From Flavobacteriaceae bacterium (GTDB lineage: Bacteria > Bacteroidota > Bacteroidia > Flavobacteriales > Flavobacteriaceae), in NCBI GenBank assembly GCA_018657955.1, contig JABHWD010000012.1, positions 19,456 through 83,455 of the forward strand: DNA of 64,000 bases, in the 5' to 3' direction. Both the position numbers and the translations under genes were made by a program. Each line of letters opens with the position of its first letter. Positions within the stretch are counted from its first letter, which is position 1. Positions 45,515 to 54,124 of the stretch are shown here, in pieces. Under the pieces are notes generated by a model. It worked only from the letters and a program-made list of their open reading frames with translations, did no database searches and was not told the DNA's origin.

Positions 45515-45886
45515 ATGAATAATATAGCTTTATTAATATTAAGGGTAGTTTTTGCAGGCTCAATACTTTATGGTCACGGCTTGGGAAAATTGAATAGTTT
45601 AATCGAAGGAAATTTAAGTTTTTCTAATCCAATTGGAATTGGAGAAGCCCCTACTTTTATTCTTGCTGTTTTTTCTGAGTTCTTAGCTCCAATTTTTATA
45701 ATTGTCGGATATAAGACAAAGTTTTTCAGCTTCTTTCCTGCAGCTACCATGTTTGTAGCCGCTTTTATTGTACATATGGCTGGGGGCGATCCTTTCGGAA
45801 GAGTGGAAAAGCCTTTATTGTTTTTAGTTGGATTTATTGTAATTATGATGATGGGGCCTGGAAAATATTCTATTGATAGAAACTAG
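45515..45886 (+). CDS. DoxX family membrane protein
   Basis: A 123-residue membrane protein with four hydrophobic helices. The opening LLILRVVFAGSILYGHGLGKL and the segment AVFSEFLAPIFIIVGYKTKF are DoxX hallmarks. Members include quinol- or thiosulfate-related subunits, but most, including this one, have no known substrate. It stands alone before the aromatic degradation operon. Confidence 0.88.
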   Translation: MNNIALLILRVVFAGSILYGHGLGKLNSLIEGNLSFSNPIGIGEAPTFILAVFSEFLAPIFIIVGYKTKFFSFFPAATMFVAAFIVHMAGGDPFGRVEKPLLFLVGFIVIMMMGPGKYSIDRN

Positions 45887-45945
45887 TTTATCATTATTTA
45901 TAATAATTTTTTGCGAAAAAATTAATTATTTCTCATTATATTATG

Positions 45946-45965
45946 AATAGTTTAAAAAAACTATT
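45946..45965. repeat. Perfect inverted repeat AATAGTTT-aaaa-AAACTATT upstream of hmgA
   Basis: Two 8-base arms around a 4-base spacer lie 30 bases before the hmgA start. As it has no G/C-rich stem or T-run it is unlikely to be a terminator for doxX; an operator for the aromatic operon is possible. No second copy was seen before hppD. Confidence 0.4.
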
Positions 45966-45995
45966 TAAAAGCTAAAAGTTTTATTTTAAAAATCT

Positions 45996-47162
45996 ATGCC
46001 TAGATACCACAAATTAGGTAATATACCTCCTAAAAGACATACCATTCATAAAAGCAATGATGATAAATTTTATTATGAAGAGCTTTTTGGAACAATTGGA
46101 TTTGATGGAATGTCATCTTTAATTTATCATACACATAGACCAACACAAGTAAAAGAAATAATAAAATCATATAATGTTAGACCAAAAATTGCAGTTGAAA
46201 ACAATATGAAATCTTTAATGTTAAATGGGTTTAATATTAAGCCCTTTGACGATTTTTTGGATAGTAGAAAATGTATTTTAATAAATAATGATTGTCAGAT
46301 TATACTTTCTGCACCAAAGCAATCACTAACAACATACTATTATAAGAATACTGATTCAGATGAAGTGATATTTGTTCATAAGGGTTCAGGAAAACTAAGA
46401 ACTTTTCTTGGTAATATTGATTTTGAGTATGGTGACTATTTAGTTATCCCAAGAGGCGTTATTTATCAAATTAATTTTAATTCTACTGATAATAGATTAT
46501 TCATTGTTGAATCTAAAAATCCAGTTTATTCTCCAAAAAGATATAGAAATTGGTTTGGACAGCTCTTAGAACATTCTCCATATTGTGAAAGAGATATTCA
46601 TCCACCATATGAGTTAGAGACTTGTGATGAAAAAGGAGAATATATGATTAAAGTAAAGAAACAAGATACAATACATGAGTATATATATGCAGCCCATCCA
46701 TTTAGTGCTGTAGGTTGGGATGGCTATAATTATCCCTATAAATTTTCAATTCACGATTTTGAGCCTATTACTGGAAGAGTTCATCAACCACCTCCAGTTC
46801 ATCAGACATTTGAAACAAATAGTTTTGTAATCTGTTCCTTTGTACCAAGACTATTTGATTATCATCCAAAGGCAATTCCTACACCTTATAATCATAGCAA
46901 TATTGATTCTGATGAGGTTATTTATTATGTTGATGGGGATTTTATGAGCAGAAATAATGTTGAAAAAGGATTTATTAGTCTACACCCCTCCGGCATCCCT
47001 CATGGCCCTCATCCTGGAACTATGGAAAAAAGTATAGGGATGAAAGAGACTCTAGAATTAGCCGTTATGGTTGATACTTTTAAACCACTGATGGTTACTG
47101 AAGAGGCCTTAAAGATTGATGATGGTAAATATTATAAATCATGGTTAGATAAAAGCAAGTAA
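45996..47162 (+). CDS. hmgA: Homogentisate 1,2-dioxygenase
   Basis: Opens the ring of homogentisate to 4-maleylacetoacetate with Fe2+ and O2. The 388-residue protein has the Fe-ligand region around PPPVHQTFET and the HPSGIPHGPHPGTMEKS segment, together with DEVIYYVDGDF, which are diagnostic of the family. It is somewhat shorter than the 430-450 residues of many homologues, as usual in Bacteroidota. It is the first gene of the phenylalanine/tyrosine catabolic operon. Confidence 0.93.
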   Translation: MPRYHKLGNIPPKRHTIHKSNDDKFYYEELFGTIGFDGMSSLIYHTHRPTQVKEIIKSYNVRPKIAVENNMKSLMLNGFNIKPFDDFLDSRKCILINNDCQIILSAPKQSLTTYYYKNTDSDEVIFVHKGSGKLRTFLGNIDFEYGDYLVIPRGVIYQINFNSTDNRLFIVESKNPVYSPKRYRNWFGQLLEHSPYCERDIHPPYELETCDEKGEYMIKVKKQDTIHEYIYAAHPFSAVGWDGYNYPYKFSIHDFEPITGRVHQPPPVHQTFETNSFVICSFVPRLFDYHPKAIPTPYNHSNIDSDEVIYYVDGDFMSRNNVEKGFISLHPSGIPHGPHPGTMEKSIGMKETLELAVMVDTFKPLMVTEEALKIDDGKYYKSWLDKSK

Positions 47163-47188
47163 TAGGGGTGTAACTATAAAAAATTATA

Positions 47189-47196
47189 TAAATTTG
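47189..47196 (+). promoter_or_regulatory. -7 box (TAAATTTG) between hmgA and hppD
   Basis: Exact match 26 bases before the hppD ATG. It suggests that hppD and following genes may also start from an internal promoter. Confidence 0.42.
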
Positions 47197-47222
47197 CACT
47201 TCAAAACAAGAAATGACGAGAT

Positions 47223-48362
47223 ATGTCAAATATTAAAGAATTAAAAAACCCCAATAAAATCTTTGAAGATGCCCAGGATTTCCTTCCCTTACTAGGAATT
47301 GATTATGTTGAGCTTTATGTTGGAAATTCTAAACAAAGTACACATTATTATAAATCAGTATTTGGTTTTCAATCAGAAGCCTATTCAGGATTAGAGACTG
47401 GTAATAAAGAAACTGTTTCACATGTTATAAGGCAAGAAAAAATAAGATTGGTTCTGACTTCATCTTATAAGAAAGATACAGCTGTAAATAAACATTTTAA
47501 CAAGCATGGTGATGGAGTTAAATTTATTGCCTTTTTAGTAGATGATGCAACAAAATCATTTGAAGAGACAGTAAAAAGAGGAGCAAAGCCATATATGAAT
47601 CCTGTTAGAGAGCAAGATGAAAATGGATATGTTGTTCGGTCCGGAATTTACACCTATGGTGAAACAATTCATTTATTTGTAGAAAGAAACAATTATGATG
47701 GAGTCTTTCTTCCTGGTTTTAAAAAATGGGATTCAAGTTATAATCCTCAAAGCATTGGACTAAAATATATAGACCATGTTGTAGGTAATGTAGGATGGAA
47801 TGAGATGAATAAATGGTGTAAATTTTATAAAGAAGTTTTAGGTTTTTCTCAAATAATATCTTTTGATGATGACGATATATCAACTGAATATACAGCTCTT
47901 ATGAGCAAGGTAATGAGTAATGGTAATGGAAGAGTTAAATTTCCTATTAACGAACCAGCAAAAGGAATAAATAAATCGCAGATTGAAGAATATTTAGATT
48001 TTTATAACGGCCCAGGTGTTCAGCATTTGGCTTTAGCTACTGACGATATAATAAATACCGTTAGTGAATTAAGAAAGAGAGGTGTTGAGATGTTGTATGT
48101 CCCCGAAACTTATTATGATACACTTATTGATAGAGTTGGAGATATTACAGAAGACATAAAATATCTTAAAGAATATGGTATTTTGATTGACAGAGATGAT
48201 GATGGTTATTTACTTCAGATTTTTACAAAACCTTTAGTAGATAGACCTACATTATTTTTTGAAATTATTCAAAGAAAAGGAGCTAAATCATTTGGAAAAG
48301 GAAACTTTAAAGCTCTATTTGTTGCAATTGAAGCAGAACAAAAGAGTAGAGGAACTTTATGA
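47223..48362 (+). CDS. hppD: 4-hydroxyphenylpyruvate dioxygenase
   Basis: Converts 4-hydroxyphenylpyruvate to homogentisate. Both vicinal-oxygen-chelate halves are present; the Fe ligands are His in YIDHVVGNV, His in GVQHLALAT and Glu in FFEIIQRKGA. The 379-residue length is typical. It sits between hmgA and phhA in the order of a degradation operon. The substrate would come from tyrosine by a transaminase, for which no gene is in this operon. Confidence 0.96.
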   Translation: MSNIKELKNPNKIFEDAQDFLPLLGIDYVELYVGNSKQSTHYYKSVFGFQSEAYSGLETGNKETVSHVIRQEKIRLVLTSSYKKDTAVNKHFNKHGDGVKFIAFLVDDATKSFEETVKRGAKPYMNPVREQDENGYVVRSGIYTYGETIHLFVERNNYDGVFLPGFKKWDSSYNPQSIGLKYIDHVVGNVGWNEMNKWCKFYKEVLGFSQIISFDDDDISTEYTALMSKVMSNGNGRVKFPINEPAKGINKSQIEEYLDFYNGPGVQHLALATDDIINTVSELRKRGVEMLYVPETYYDTLIDRVGDITEDIKYLKEYGILIDRDDDGYLLQIFTKPLVDRPTLFFEIIQRKGAKSFGKGNFKALFVAIEAEQKSRGTL

Positions 48363-48393
48363 TATTTTAATTAAATTGCCCCTTTAATTATAT

Positions 48394-50145
48394 ATGTCCA
48401 AAAAAAAGTATCAGATAGAATTAAATAGTGTAACAAAAAAGTTACCTAAACATCTACACAAATTTATAGTAAAGCAACCTTATGAAGATTATACAGCTCA
48501 AAATCAGGCTGTATGGAGATATGTAATGAGGTTAAGTATTGACTATTTAAAATCTGTTTCCCATCACTCTTATTTAGACGGAATAAGTAAGACAGGAATT
48601 TCTATAGATAAAATTCCTAAAATGGAAGGAATGAATCGAATATTAAAAGATATTGGTTGGGCTGCTGTTTCAGTTGATGGATTTATTCCTCCTAATGCAT
48701 TTATGGAATTTCAAGCTCATAATGTCTTAGTTATTGCTTCAGAAATAAGAACAATTAAACATATTACTTATACTCCAGCTCCAGATATTATTCATGAGGC
48801 TGCAGGTCATGCTCCTATAATTGCTGATCCTGAATATTCAGAGTATTTAAGAAGATTTGGTCAAATTGGCAGTAAGGCTATTTCATCGCCAAAAGATAAT
48901 GACATGTATGAAGCAATACGATTATTGTCAATTTTAAAAGAAAACCCAAACTCGTCTAAAGAACAAATAAAAAAAGCAATGGCTAAGGTTAATAATTTGC
49001 AGAAAAATATGGGAAAACTTTCTGAAATGGCCAAAATAAGAAATCTTCATTGGTGGACTGTTGAATATGGTTTAATAGGAGATTTAGACACTCCTAGAAT
49101 TTATGGAGCAGGACTTCTGTCGTCTATTGGGGAGAGTAAAGAATGCTTGAAAAAGTCAATGAAAAAAATACCTTATACTATTGCTACAGCAAAAGTAAAT
49201 TTTGACATTACAAAACCACAGCCACAGTTATTCGTTACCCCAAATTTTTCTTTTTTAAGTTATGTGCTAGAGAAATTTGCAAATAGAATGGCCTTAAGAA
49301 AGGGTGGTTTATCAGGAATGAAGAAGGTAATAAAATCAAAAAAATTAGGAACAGCAGAGCTAAGTACTGGAATTCAAATATCAGGGATATTTACACGTGT
49401 AATTAATTCTAAGAAGAAACCAATTTATATGCAAACTACAGGACCAACTGCATTGTCTTCTAAAGGAAAGGAACTTATTTCTCATAGCAAAGAATATCAT
49501 TCTGAAGGGTTTGGATCACCAATAGGAAAGTTAGAAGGGGTGAATTTAGCAATAGAGGATATGTCACCTAAAGATTTGGTTGCCTATGGAATTGTTGAGG
49601 GTAAACATATTGAGTTAAATTTTGAAGGTGGAGTTAGGGTTGTAGGAAAAATAATTACCGGAAAAAGAGATTTACAAGGAAAAATATTATTAATATCATT
49701 TAAGGACTGTAAAGTTACTTATAACGATGAAGTTTTATTTAAACCAGATTGGGGTATTTATGACATGGCAGTTGGTAAAAAGATCGCATCAGTATTTTCT
49801 GGTCCAGCATCTGACGAGTCATTTGACGAAATACATACTATTTCTAAGGTAAAAACAAAAAAAATTAAATATTCTTTAAAAGAAAAAGAGTTATTCAAAT
49901 TATATAAGAAGGTTAGAAACATTAGGGAAAATAAAAAAACTAATTTTAAAACATTAGCTAATGTTTTTTCAGAGGTTAAATCTAAATATAAAAATGAGTG
50001 GCTTATTCTTATTGAGATATATGAAATAATACACGATTTAAAGTGTAATTTTAAAGAAGAATTGTATGATTATTTAATAAAAATGAGTAAAGAAGATAAT
50101 TATAGTGATCTAATAAATAATGGTTTAAAACTTATAAAAAAGTAA
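48394..50145 (+). CDS. phhA: Aromatic amino acid hydroxylase (phenylalanine 4-monooxygenase)
   Basis: Hydroxylates phenylalanine to tyrosine with tetrahydropterin, O2 and Fe2+. The catalytic domain covers about residues 1-300; Fe ligands are His134 and His139 in PDIIHEAAGHAP and Glu224 in WWTVEYGLIG. The protein is 583 residues, roughly twice the length of minimal bacterial enzymes. The extra C-terminal half (about 300-583) has no ACT domain that I recognise; it contains a small beta-rich part (about 390-470) and a Lys-rich helical tail. It is followed by fahA after one base. Confidence 0.92.
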   Translation: MSKKKYQIELNSVTKKLPKHLHKFIVKQPYEDYTAQNQAVWRYVMRLSIDYLKSVSHHSYLDGISKTGISIDKIPKMEGMNRILKDIGWAAVSVDGFIPPNAFMEFQAHNVLVIASEIRTIKHITYTPAPDIIHEAAGHAPIIADPEYSEYLRRFGQIGSKAISSPKDNDMYEAIRLLSILKENPNSSKEQIKKAMAKVNNLQKNMGKLSEMAKIRNLHWWTVEYGLIGDLDTPRIYGAGLLSSIGESKECLKKSMKKIPYTIATAKVNFDITKPQPQLFVTPNFSFLSYVLEKFANRMALRKGGLSGMKKVIKSKKLGTAELSTGIQISGIFTRVINSKKKPIYMQTTGPTALSSKGKELISHSKEYHSEGFGSPIGKLEGVNLAIEDMSPKDLVAYGIVEGKHIELNFEGGVRVVGKIITGKRDLQGKILLISFKDCKVTYNDEVLFKPDWGIYDMAVGKKIASVFSGPASDESFDEIHTISKVKTKKIKYSLKEKELFKLYKKVRNIRENKKTNFKTLANVFSEVKSKYKNEWLILIEIYEIIHDLKCNFKEELYDYLIKMSKEDNYSDLINNGLKLIKK

Positions 50146-50146
50146 T

Positions 50147-51382
50147 ATGGAAACCTGGATTGATATTCCAAAAAATTCTGACTTTTCAATACATAATATT
50201 CCTTTTGGAATTTTTTCCACAAAAGATTCAAAAAAAAGAGTGGGGACAGCAATTGGTGATATGATTCTCGATTTAAAATTATCATCTGATCTGGGTGTAT
50301 TTGATAATTTAAATTTTGATTTCAATGTTTTTGAAAATGAACACTTAAATGATTTTATTTCTTTAGGAAAATCAATAACAAATAATGTTCGATTAATTAT
50401 TCAGAAAGAACTGTCCGATTCATCTTCAGCTTTAAAAAACCAGAGTAATCTACTAATTAAGCAAACTGATGCTGAAATGCATCTTCCTTTAAAAATTGGA
50501 GATTATACTGATTTTTACTCTAGCATAGAACATGCCACTAATATTGGATCAATGTTTAGAGACCCATCAAATCCTTTACTTCCTAATTGGAAACATATAC
50601 CAGTTGGTTATCACGGTAGGGCGTCATCTATAATAGTAAGTGGTAAAAATATAAATAGGCCAAAAGGTCAAGTTTTATTACCAAATCAAGAAACTCCATC
50701 TTTTCAAGCATCTGAAAAAATTGATTTTGAATTAGAAATGGGATTTGTAATTGGAAAAAAATCAAATTTAGGGGAATCTATTTCTACTAGCGAAGCAGAA
50801 GATTATATTTTTGGAAAAGTTCTATTCAATGACTGGTCAGCTAGAGATATTCAAAAATGGGAATATGTTCCTTTAGGTCCATTCTTAGGTAAAAGTTTTG
50901 CTTCTTCAATATCACCTTGGGTTGTACCCTTAGAGGCTTTAGATTCATTTAGGGTAGAAGGACCTGATCAAAATCCAAAAGTTTTGTCCTATTTAGAATG
51001 TAAAGGATTAAATAACTATGAGATTAATTTAGAAGTTGCTATTGAGCCTGATAATTCAAATGAATCCGCGGTGTGTTCCTCTAACTTTAAATATATGTAT
51101 TGGAATATGAGCCAGCAATTAGCTCATCATACAATAAATGGATGTAATTTAAATGTTGGTGACTTAATGGCTTCAGGAACTGTAAGTGGAAAGGAAAAAG
51201 GATCTTATGGATCAATGTTAGAACTTTCATGGGGTGGCAAAAAACCCGTAATTTTAGATGATGGAAATAGCAGAGTATTTATTAATGACAATGATACAGT
51301 AATTATGAGAGGTTATTGTGAAAAGAATGGTAAAAGAGTGGGTTTTGGCGAGGTGAGAACAAAATTATTAGGATCAAAATAA
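50147..51382 (+). CDS. fahA: Fumarylacetoacetase
   Basis: Last step of tyrosine degradation, releasing fumarate and acetoacetate. The 411-residue enzyme has the N-terminal SH3-like domain and the catalytic domain with DYTDFYSSIEHATNIGSMFR, IDFELEMGFVIGKK and NDWSARDIQKWEYVPLGPF, which carry the Ca2+ ligands. The gene is within the operon hmgA-hppD-phhA-fahA. Maleylacetoacetate isomerase, needed one step earlier, is not encoded here. Confidence 0.95.
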   Translation: METWIDIPKNSDFSIHNIPFGIFSTKDSKKRVGTAIGDMILDLKLSSDLGVFDNLNFDFNVFENEHLNDFISLGKSITNNVRLIIQKELSDSSSALKNQSNLLIKQTDAEMHLPLKIGDYTDFYSSIEHATNIGSMFRDPSNPLLPNWKHIPVGYHGRASSIIVSGKNINRPKGQVLLPNQETPSFQASEKIDFELEMGFVIGKKSNLGESISTSEAEDYIFGKVLFNDWSARDIQKWEYVPLGPFLGKSFASSISPWVVPLEALDSFRVEGPDQNPKVLSYLECKGLNNYEINLEVAIEPDNSNESAVCSSNFKYMYWNMSQQLAHHTINGCNLNVGDLMASGTVSGKEKGSYGSMLELSWGGKKPVILDDGNSRVFINDNDTVIMRGYCEKNGKRVGFGEVRTKLLGSK

Positions 51383-51392
51383 AATAGATAAA

Positions 51393-52289
51393 ATGAATAA
51401 GTTTACTTCCATTGACCCAAACAGCTTATCAACTAGCGAGTTACACAAAATGCTTTTATTGTCAGTTGCCCCTAGACCAATTGCATTAGCTAGCAGTATT
51501 GATGAAAATGGTAATGTTAATTTAAGCCCTTTTAGCTGTTTTAACATGTTTAGTGCTAATCCTCCTATACTTATTTTTTCACCTTCTAGAAGAGTAAGAG
51601 ATAATTCAACAAAAGACACTTTAGAGAATATAAAAAAGGTAAAAGAGGTGGTTATAAATATTGTAAATTTTTCAATTGTAGAACCAGTATCTTTAGCTAG
51701 TACAGAATATGATAGCGGTGTAGATGAATTTAAAAAATCTGGGTTGACGCCAGTTAAATCAAAAAAAGTTACACCCCCCAGAGTAGAAGAATCCCCAATT
51801 TCTTTTGAATGTGTTGTCGAGAAAATAATTGAACTAGGAAAGGATGGAGGAGCAGGAAATTTAATTATTTCTAAAATAGTACATATACACATTAATAATA
51901 AGTATTTGGACGATAATGGGTCTTTAGATACTAAAAAGCTAGATTTAGTAGGTAGAATGGGAGCTAGTTGGTATACTAGAGTAATTGAGGATAGTTTATT
52001 TGAAATTCCTAAACCAATTCATACAAAAGGAATAGGCGTTGATCAATTACCAGATCATGTTAACTCCACAGATATATTAACAAAAAATAATCTTGCTAGA
52101 ATAGGTAATTTAGAAAAAATTCCGACTCAGCAAGAGATTAAAGAATACTGCTTAGTTGATGATAATATTTCACAAATAATGAAAATTTCTGATAGAAATC
52201 AACAAATAAAAGAAATTCATAAGCTAGCAAAAAAACAAATTAATTCAGCTAATTTAAATTTAGCAATAAAGACAATTTTTTCAATTTGA
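51393..52289 (+). CDS. Flavin reductase-like protein
   Basis: A 298-residue protein with a flavin-reductase (split-barrel FMN-binding) domain in the first 200 residues, recognised by LLSVAPRPIALASSIDENG, NLSPFSCFNMFSANPPIL and EVVINIVNFSIVEPV. The C-terminal 100 residues are helical. Such proteins accompany aromatic degradation genes in Bacteroidota. The electron acceptor is unknown; a link to FMN-dependent oxygenases or to pterin recycling for PhhA is only a guess. It follows fahA by 10 bases. Confidence 0.86.
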   Translation: MNKFTSIDPNSLSTSELHKMLLLSVAPRPIALASSIDENGNVNLSPFSCFNMFSANPPILIFSPSRRVRDNSTKDTLENIKKVKEVVINIVNFSIVEPVSLASTEYDSGVDEFKKSGLTPVKSKKVTPPRVEESPISFECVVEKIIELGKDGGAGNLIISKIVHIHINNKYLDDNGSLDTKKLDLVGRMGASWYTRVIEDSLFEIPKPIHTKGIGVDQLPDHVNSTDILTKNNLARIGNLEKIPTQQEIKEYCLVDDNISQIMKISDRNQQIKEIHKLAKKQINSANLNLAIKTIFSI

Positions 52290-52293
52290 TAAC

Positions 52294-52746
52294 ATGAATA
52301 TAAAGGGATTTAAGTACGTATTAACATTTATTGCTTCTGTATTGATGCTAACTAGCTGTAGTGTTGAAAGTGATGTAACTAAAATTGTAATTACATCAGA
52401 TGATTATATGAAATTTAATACTCGTGAAATTATTGTTAAAAAAGGTAAAGTAGTAAAATTAACACTTAAGCATATTGGCAAATTAGACGTACAGGTAATG
52501 GGGCATAATTTTGTATTACTTAAAAAGAAGGCAGACATACTAGAATTTGCTAGTAAGGCTGCAATGGCAAGTAAAAATCAATATATTCCAGTTGAATCAA
52601 ATGAAGTTATTGCGTATACTGATATGATTGGAGGAGGTCAAGAAACTACTATTGAATTTTTAGCTCCAAAAGTAGGAGTATATGATTTTATATGTAGTTT
52701 TCCAGGACATTATGCAATGATGAAAGGAAAATTTATTGTAGAATAA
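52294..52746 (+). CDS. Azurin-like blue copper lipoprotein
   Basis: A 150-residue protein with a lipoprotein signal peptide (VLMLTSC, Cys22) and an azurin domain. All type-1 copper ligands are present: His71 in MGHN, then Cys134, His139 and Met143 in CSFPGHYAMMKG, with the azurin spacing. It carries single electrons in the periplasm. It is 4 bases after the flavin reductase gene and so probably belongs to the aromatic operon. It also converges on the sugar-oxidation genes, its 3' end overlapping the DUF1080 gene by 14 bases. Confidence 0.93.
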   Translation: MNIKGFKYVLTFIASVLMLTSCSVESDVTKIVITSDDYMKFNTREIIVKKGKVVKLTLKHIGKLDVQVMGHNFVLLKKKADILEFASKAAMASKNQYIPVESNEVIAYTDMIGGGQETTIEFLAPKVGVYDFICSFPGHYAMMKGKFIVE

Positions 52747-53557
52747 GTAATTCTATATCCCTAAATTCTATCGGGTGACTTTCACTTTGTAGAGAAATAT
52801 ATCCCCCTTTTAATTTCTCTCCTTCTTTGGTTTTTAATGTATTGTACTGACCTCCGATTATTGGATTAGAATAGGAAAAAACTTCTTTACTATTTATATA
52901 ATGTTTAATAATAGAATCATTGTGTACTTCAATTTCAAGATTTACCCACTCTTCTCCGTAGTATGTATCTGAGGATGATGAAATACAATGAGTAGTTACT
53001 AATTTGTCATTAATATTAACATGAGTTCCAGGTGTACATAAGTTTGCAGTAGGTCTTTCTCTAGGTTTTTGAATTCCACCTAGAAGTTGTACTTCTATTG
53101 AAACTGGAAACTCTTGATCTTTTTCCATGCTTTCAGGTGATTGAGAATGAATCATTACGCCACTATTTTTTGTTGCCCATCCTTGGCCACCTTTACATTG
53201 CTCGCCAACAAACCTGTAATCCAATCTAAGTCTATAATTAGAATAAGGATTTTTATAGAAAATATGACCATAATAGTCTTTAAAATTTTCATAATTTTCA
53301 TAGGATACAATAAGTGAATTATTTTTCACTCTGAATGTATTGAATGCATTTTCTCCTGAAGAAAATCCATTAATCTTTACTTCCCAGCCTTCAAGATTAT
53401 TACCGTTAAAAAGAAGTTTCCATCCATCTACAATTTCTTTTTCTGTCAAAGTATTATTTTCTAAAGTTGATGTCACCTCTTGTTTTTTTGCTGTATTTGA
53501 ACAAGCCAAAATTAAACTTATAGTGACTATAGATAATATGTAATGGATATTCTTCAT
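52733..53557 (-). CDS. DUF1080 lipoprotein (3-keto-glycoside hydrolase-like), copy 1
   Basis: A 274-residue protein with a lipoprotein signal (SLILAC, Cys19) and one DUF1080 (concanavalin-like) domain, beginning DGWKLLFNGNNLEGW, with NSGVMIH and IEVQLLGG in the core. DUF1080 proteins have been shown to hydrolyse or eliminate 3-keto-glycosides. It is the last gene of the operon GMC-small subunit-DUF1080. Its first 58 residues agree with the second copy at 59778 in about 40 positions, far more than the rest of the protein. Confidence 0.88.
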   Translation of the reverse strand: MKNIHYILSIVTISLILACSNTAKKQEVTSTLENNTLTEKEIVDGWKLLFNGNNLEGWEVKINGFSSGENAFNTFRVKNNSLIVSYENYENFKDYYGHIFYKNPYSNYRLRLDYRFVGEQCKGGQGWATKNSGVMIHSQSPESMEKDQEFPVSIEVQLLGGIQKPRERPTANLCTPGTHVNINDKLVTTHCISSSSDTYYGEEWVNLEIEVHNDSIIKHYINSKEVFSYSNPIIGGQYNTLKTKEGEKLKGGYISLQSESHPIEFRDIELLILQ

Positions 53558-53563
53558 CTTTTA

Positions 53564-54124
53564 TTATAATGACCAGGATTTTCCACCTGTAAGTTCTTCA
53601 AGATCGCCACAATATGCAGCACCAGGTATTGGATCATACGCTAGAACATTTTCACCAACGAATTCACTAATTTTATATGCCCATATAGTATCAGATTTTA
53701 TATTTTTTAATAAATCTGAAATATCATTTGATTCTCCATTAGTAATCATATGATTATCTAGTAAATCTTTGTAATTCTCTTCAGTTAAATCATTGACAGT
53801 ATCACTGTAATTTGATTTTATTAGATTTAATAATGACACATATGCCTCCTTTAGCCATTTTTGTCTAGTATCATCTAAAATTTCTTTATAGTATTTATCA
53901 AGAAATTCAACAACATTTACTTCAGATGCAGAAGGAGTATCTGTTTTAGGAATAATAACATCAATTAAATTCATTAACATACTGGCTTGATCTTTGTTAA
54001 GGAAAGTTGGATTCCAATTATTAGGATTAGTATTACAACTATTTAATAAACTTATAACAGAAGGGGTTGCAATAATCAACCCAGCTGTAAGTCCAATATT
54101 TTTTAATGCATCTCTACGTTTCAT
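53564..54124 (-). CDS. Tat-exported small subunit of GMC dehydrogenase (gluconate 2-dehydrogenase subunit 3 family)
   Basis: A 186-residue protein with a twin-arginine signal (MKRRDALKNIGLTAGLIIAT) ending in LLNSC, where Cys30 may be lipidated. The mature part has the helical gluconate-2-dehydrogenase subunit 3 pattern, with DVIIPKTDTPSASEVNVVEFLD and the C-terminal YDPIPGAAYCGDLEE. Such subunits form a complex with the FAD-bearing GMC subunit and carry it through the Tat system, as the large subunit has no signal. Its ATG overlaps the large-subunit stop by 4 bases. Confidence 0.9.
   Translation of the reverse strand: MKRRDALKNIGLTAGLIIATPSVISLLNSCNTNPNNWNPTFLNKDQASMLMNLIDVIIPKTDTPSASEVNVVEFLDKYYKEILDDTRQKWLKEAYVSLLNLIKSNYSDTVNDLTEENYKDLLDNHMITNGESNDISDLLKNIKSDTIWAYKISEFVGENVLAYDPIPGAAYCGDLEELTGGKSWSL

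Noticed and set aside
51374..51892. 172-codon minus-strand frame opposite the flavin reductase gene
   Set aside because: It mirrors the codon pattern of a clear flavin reductase and has no family resemblance.
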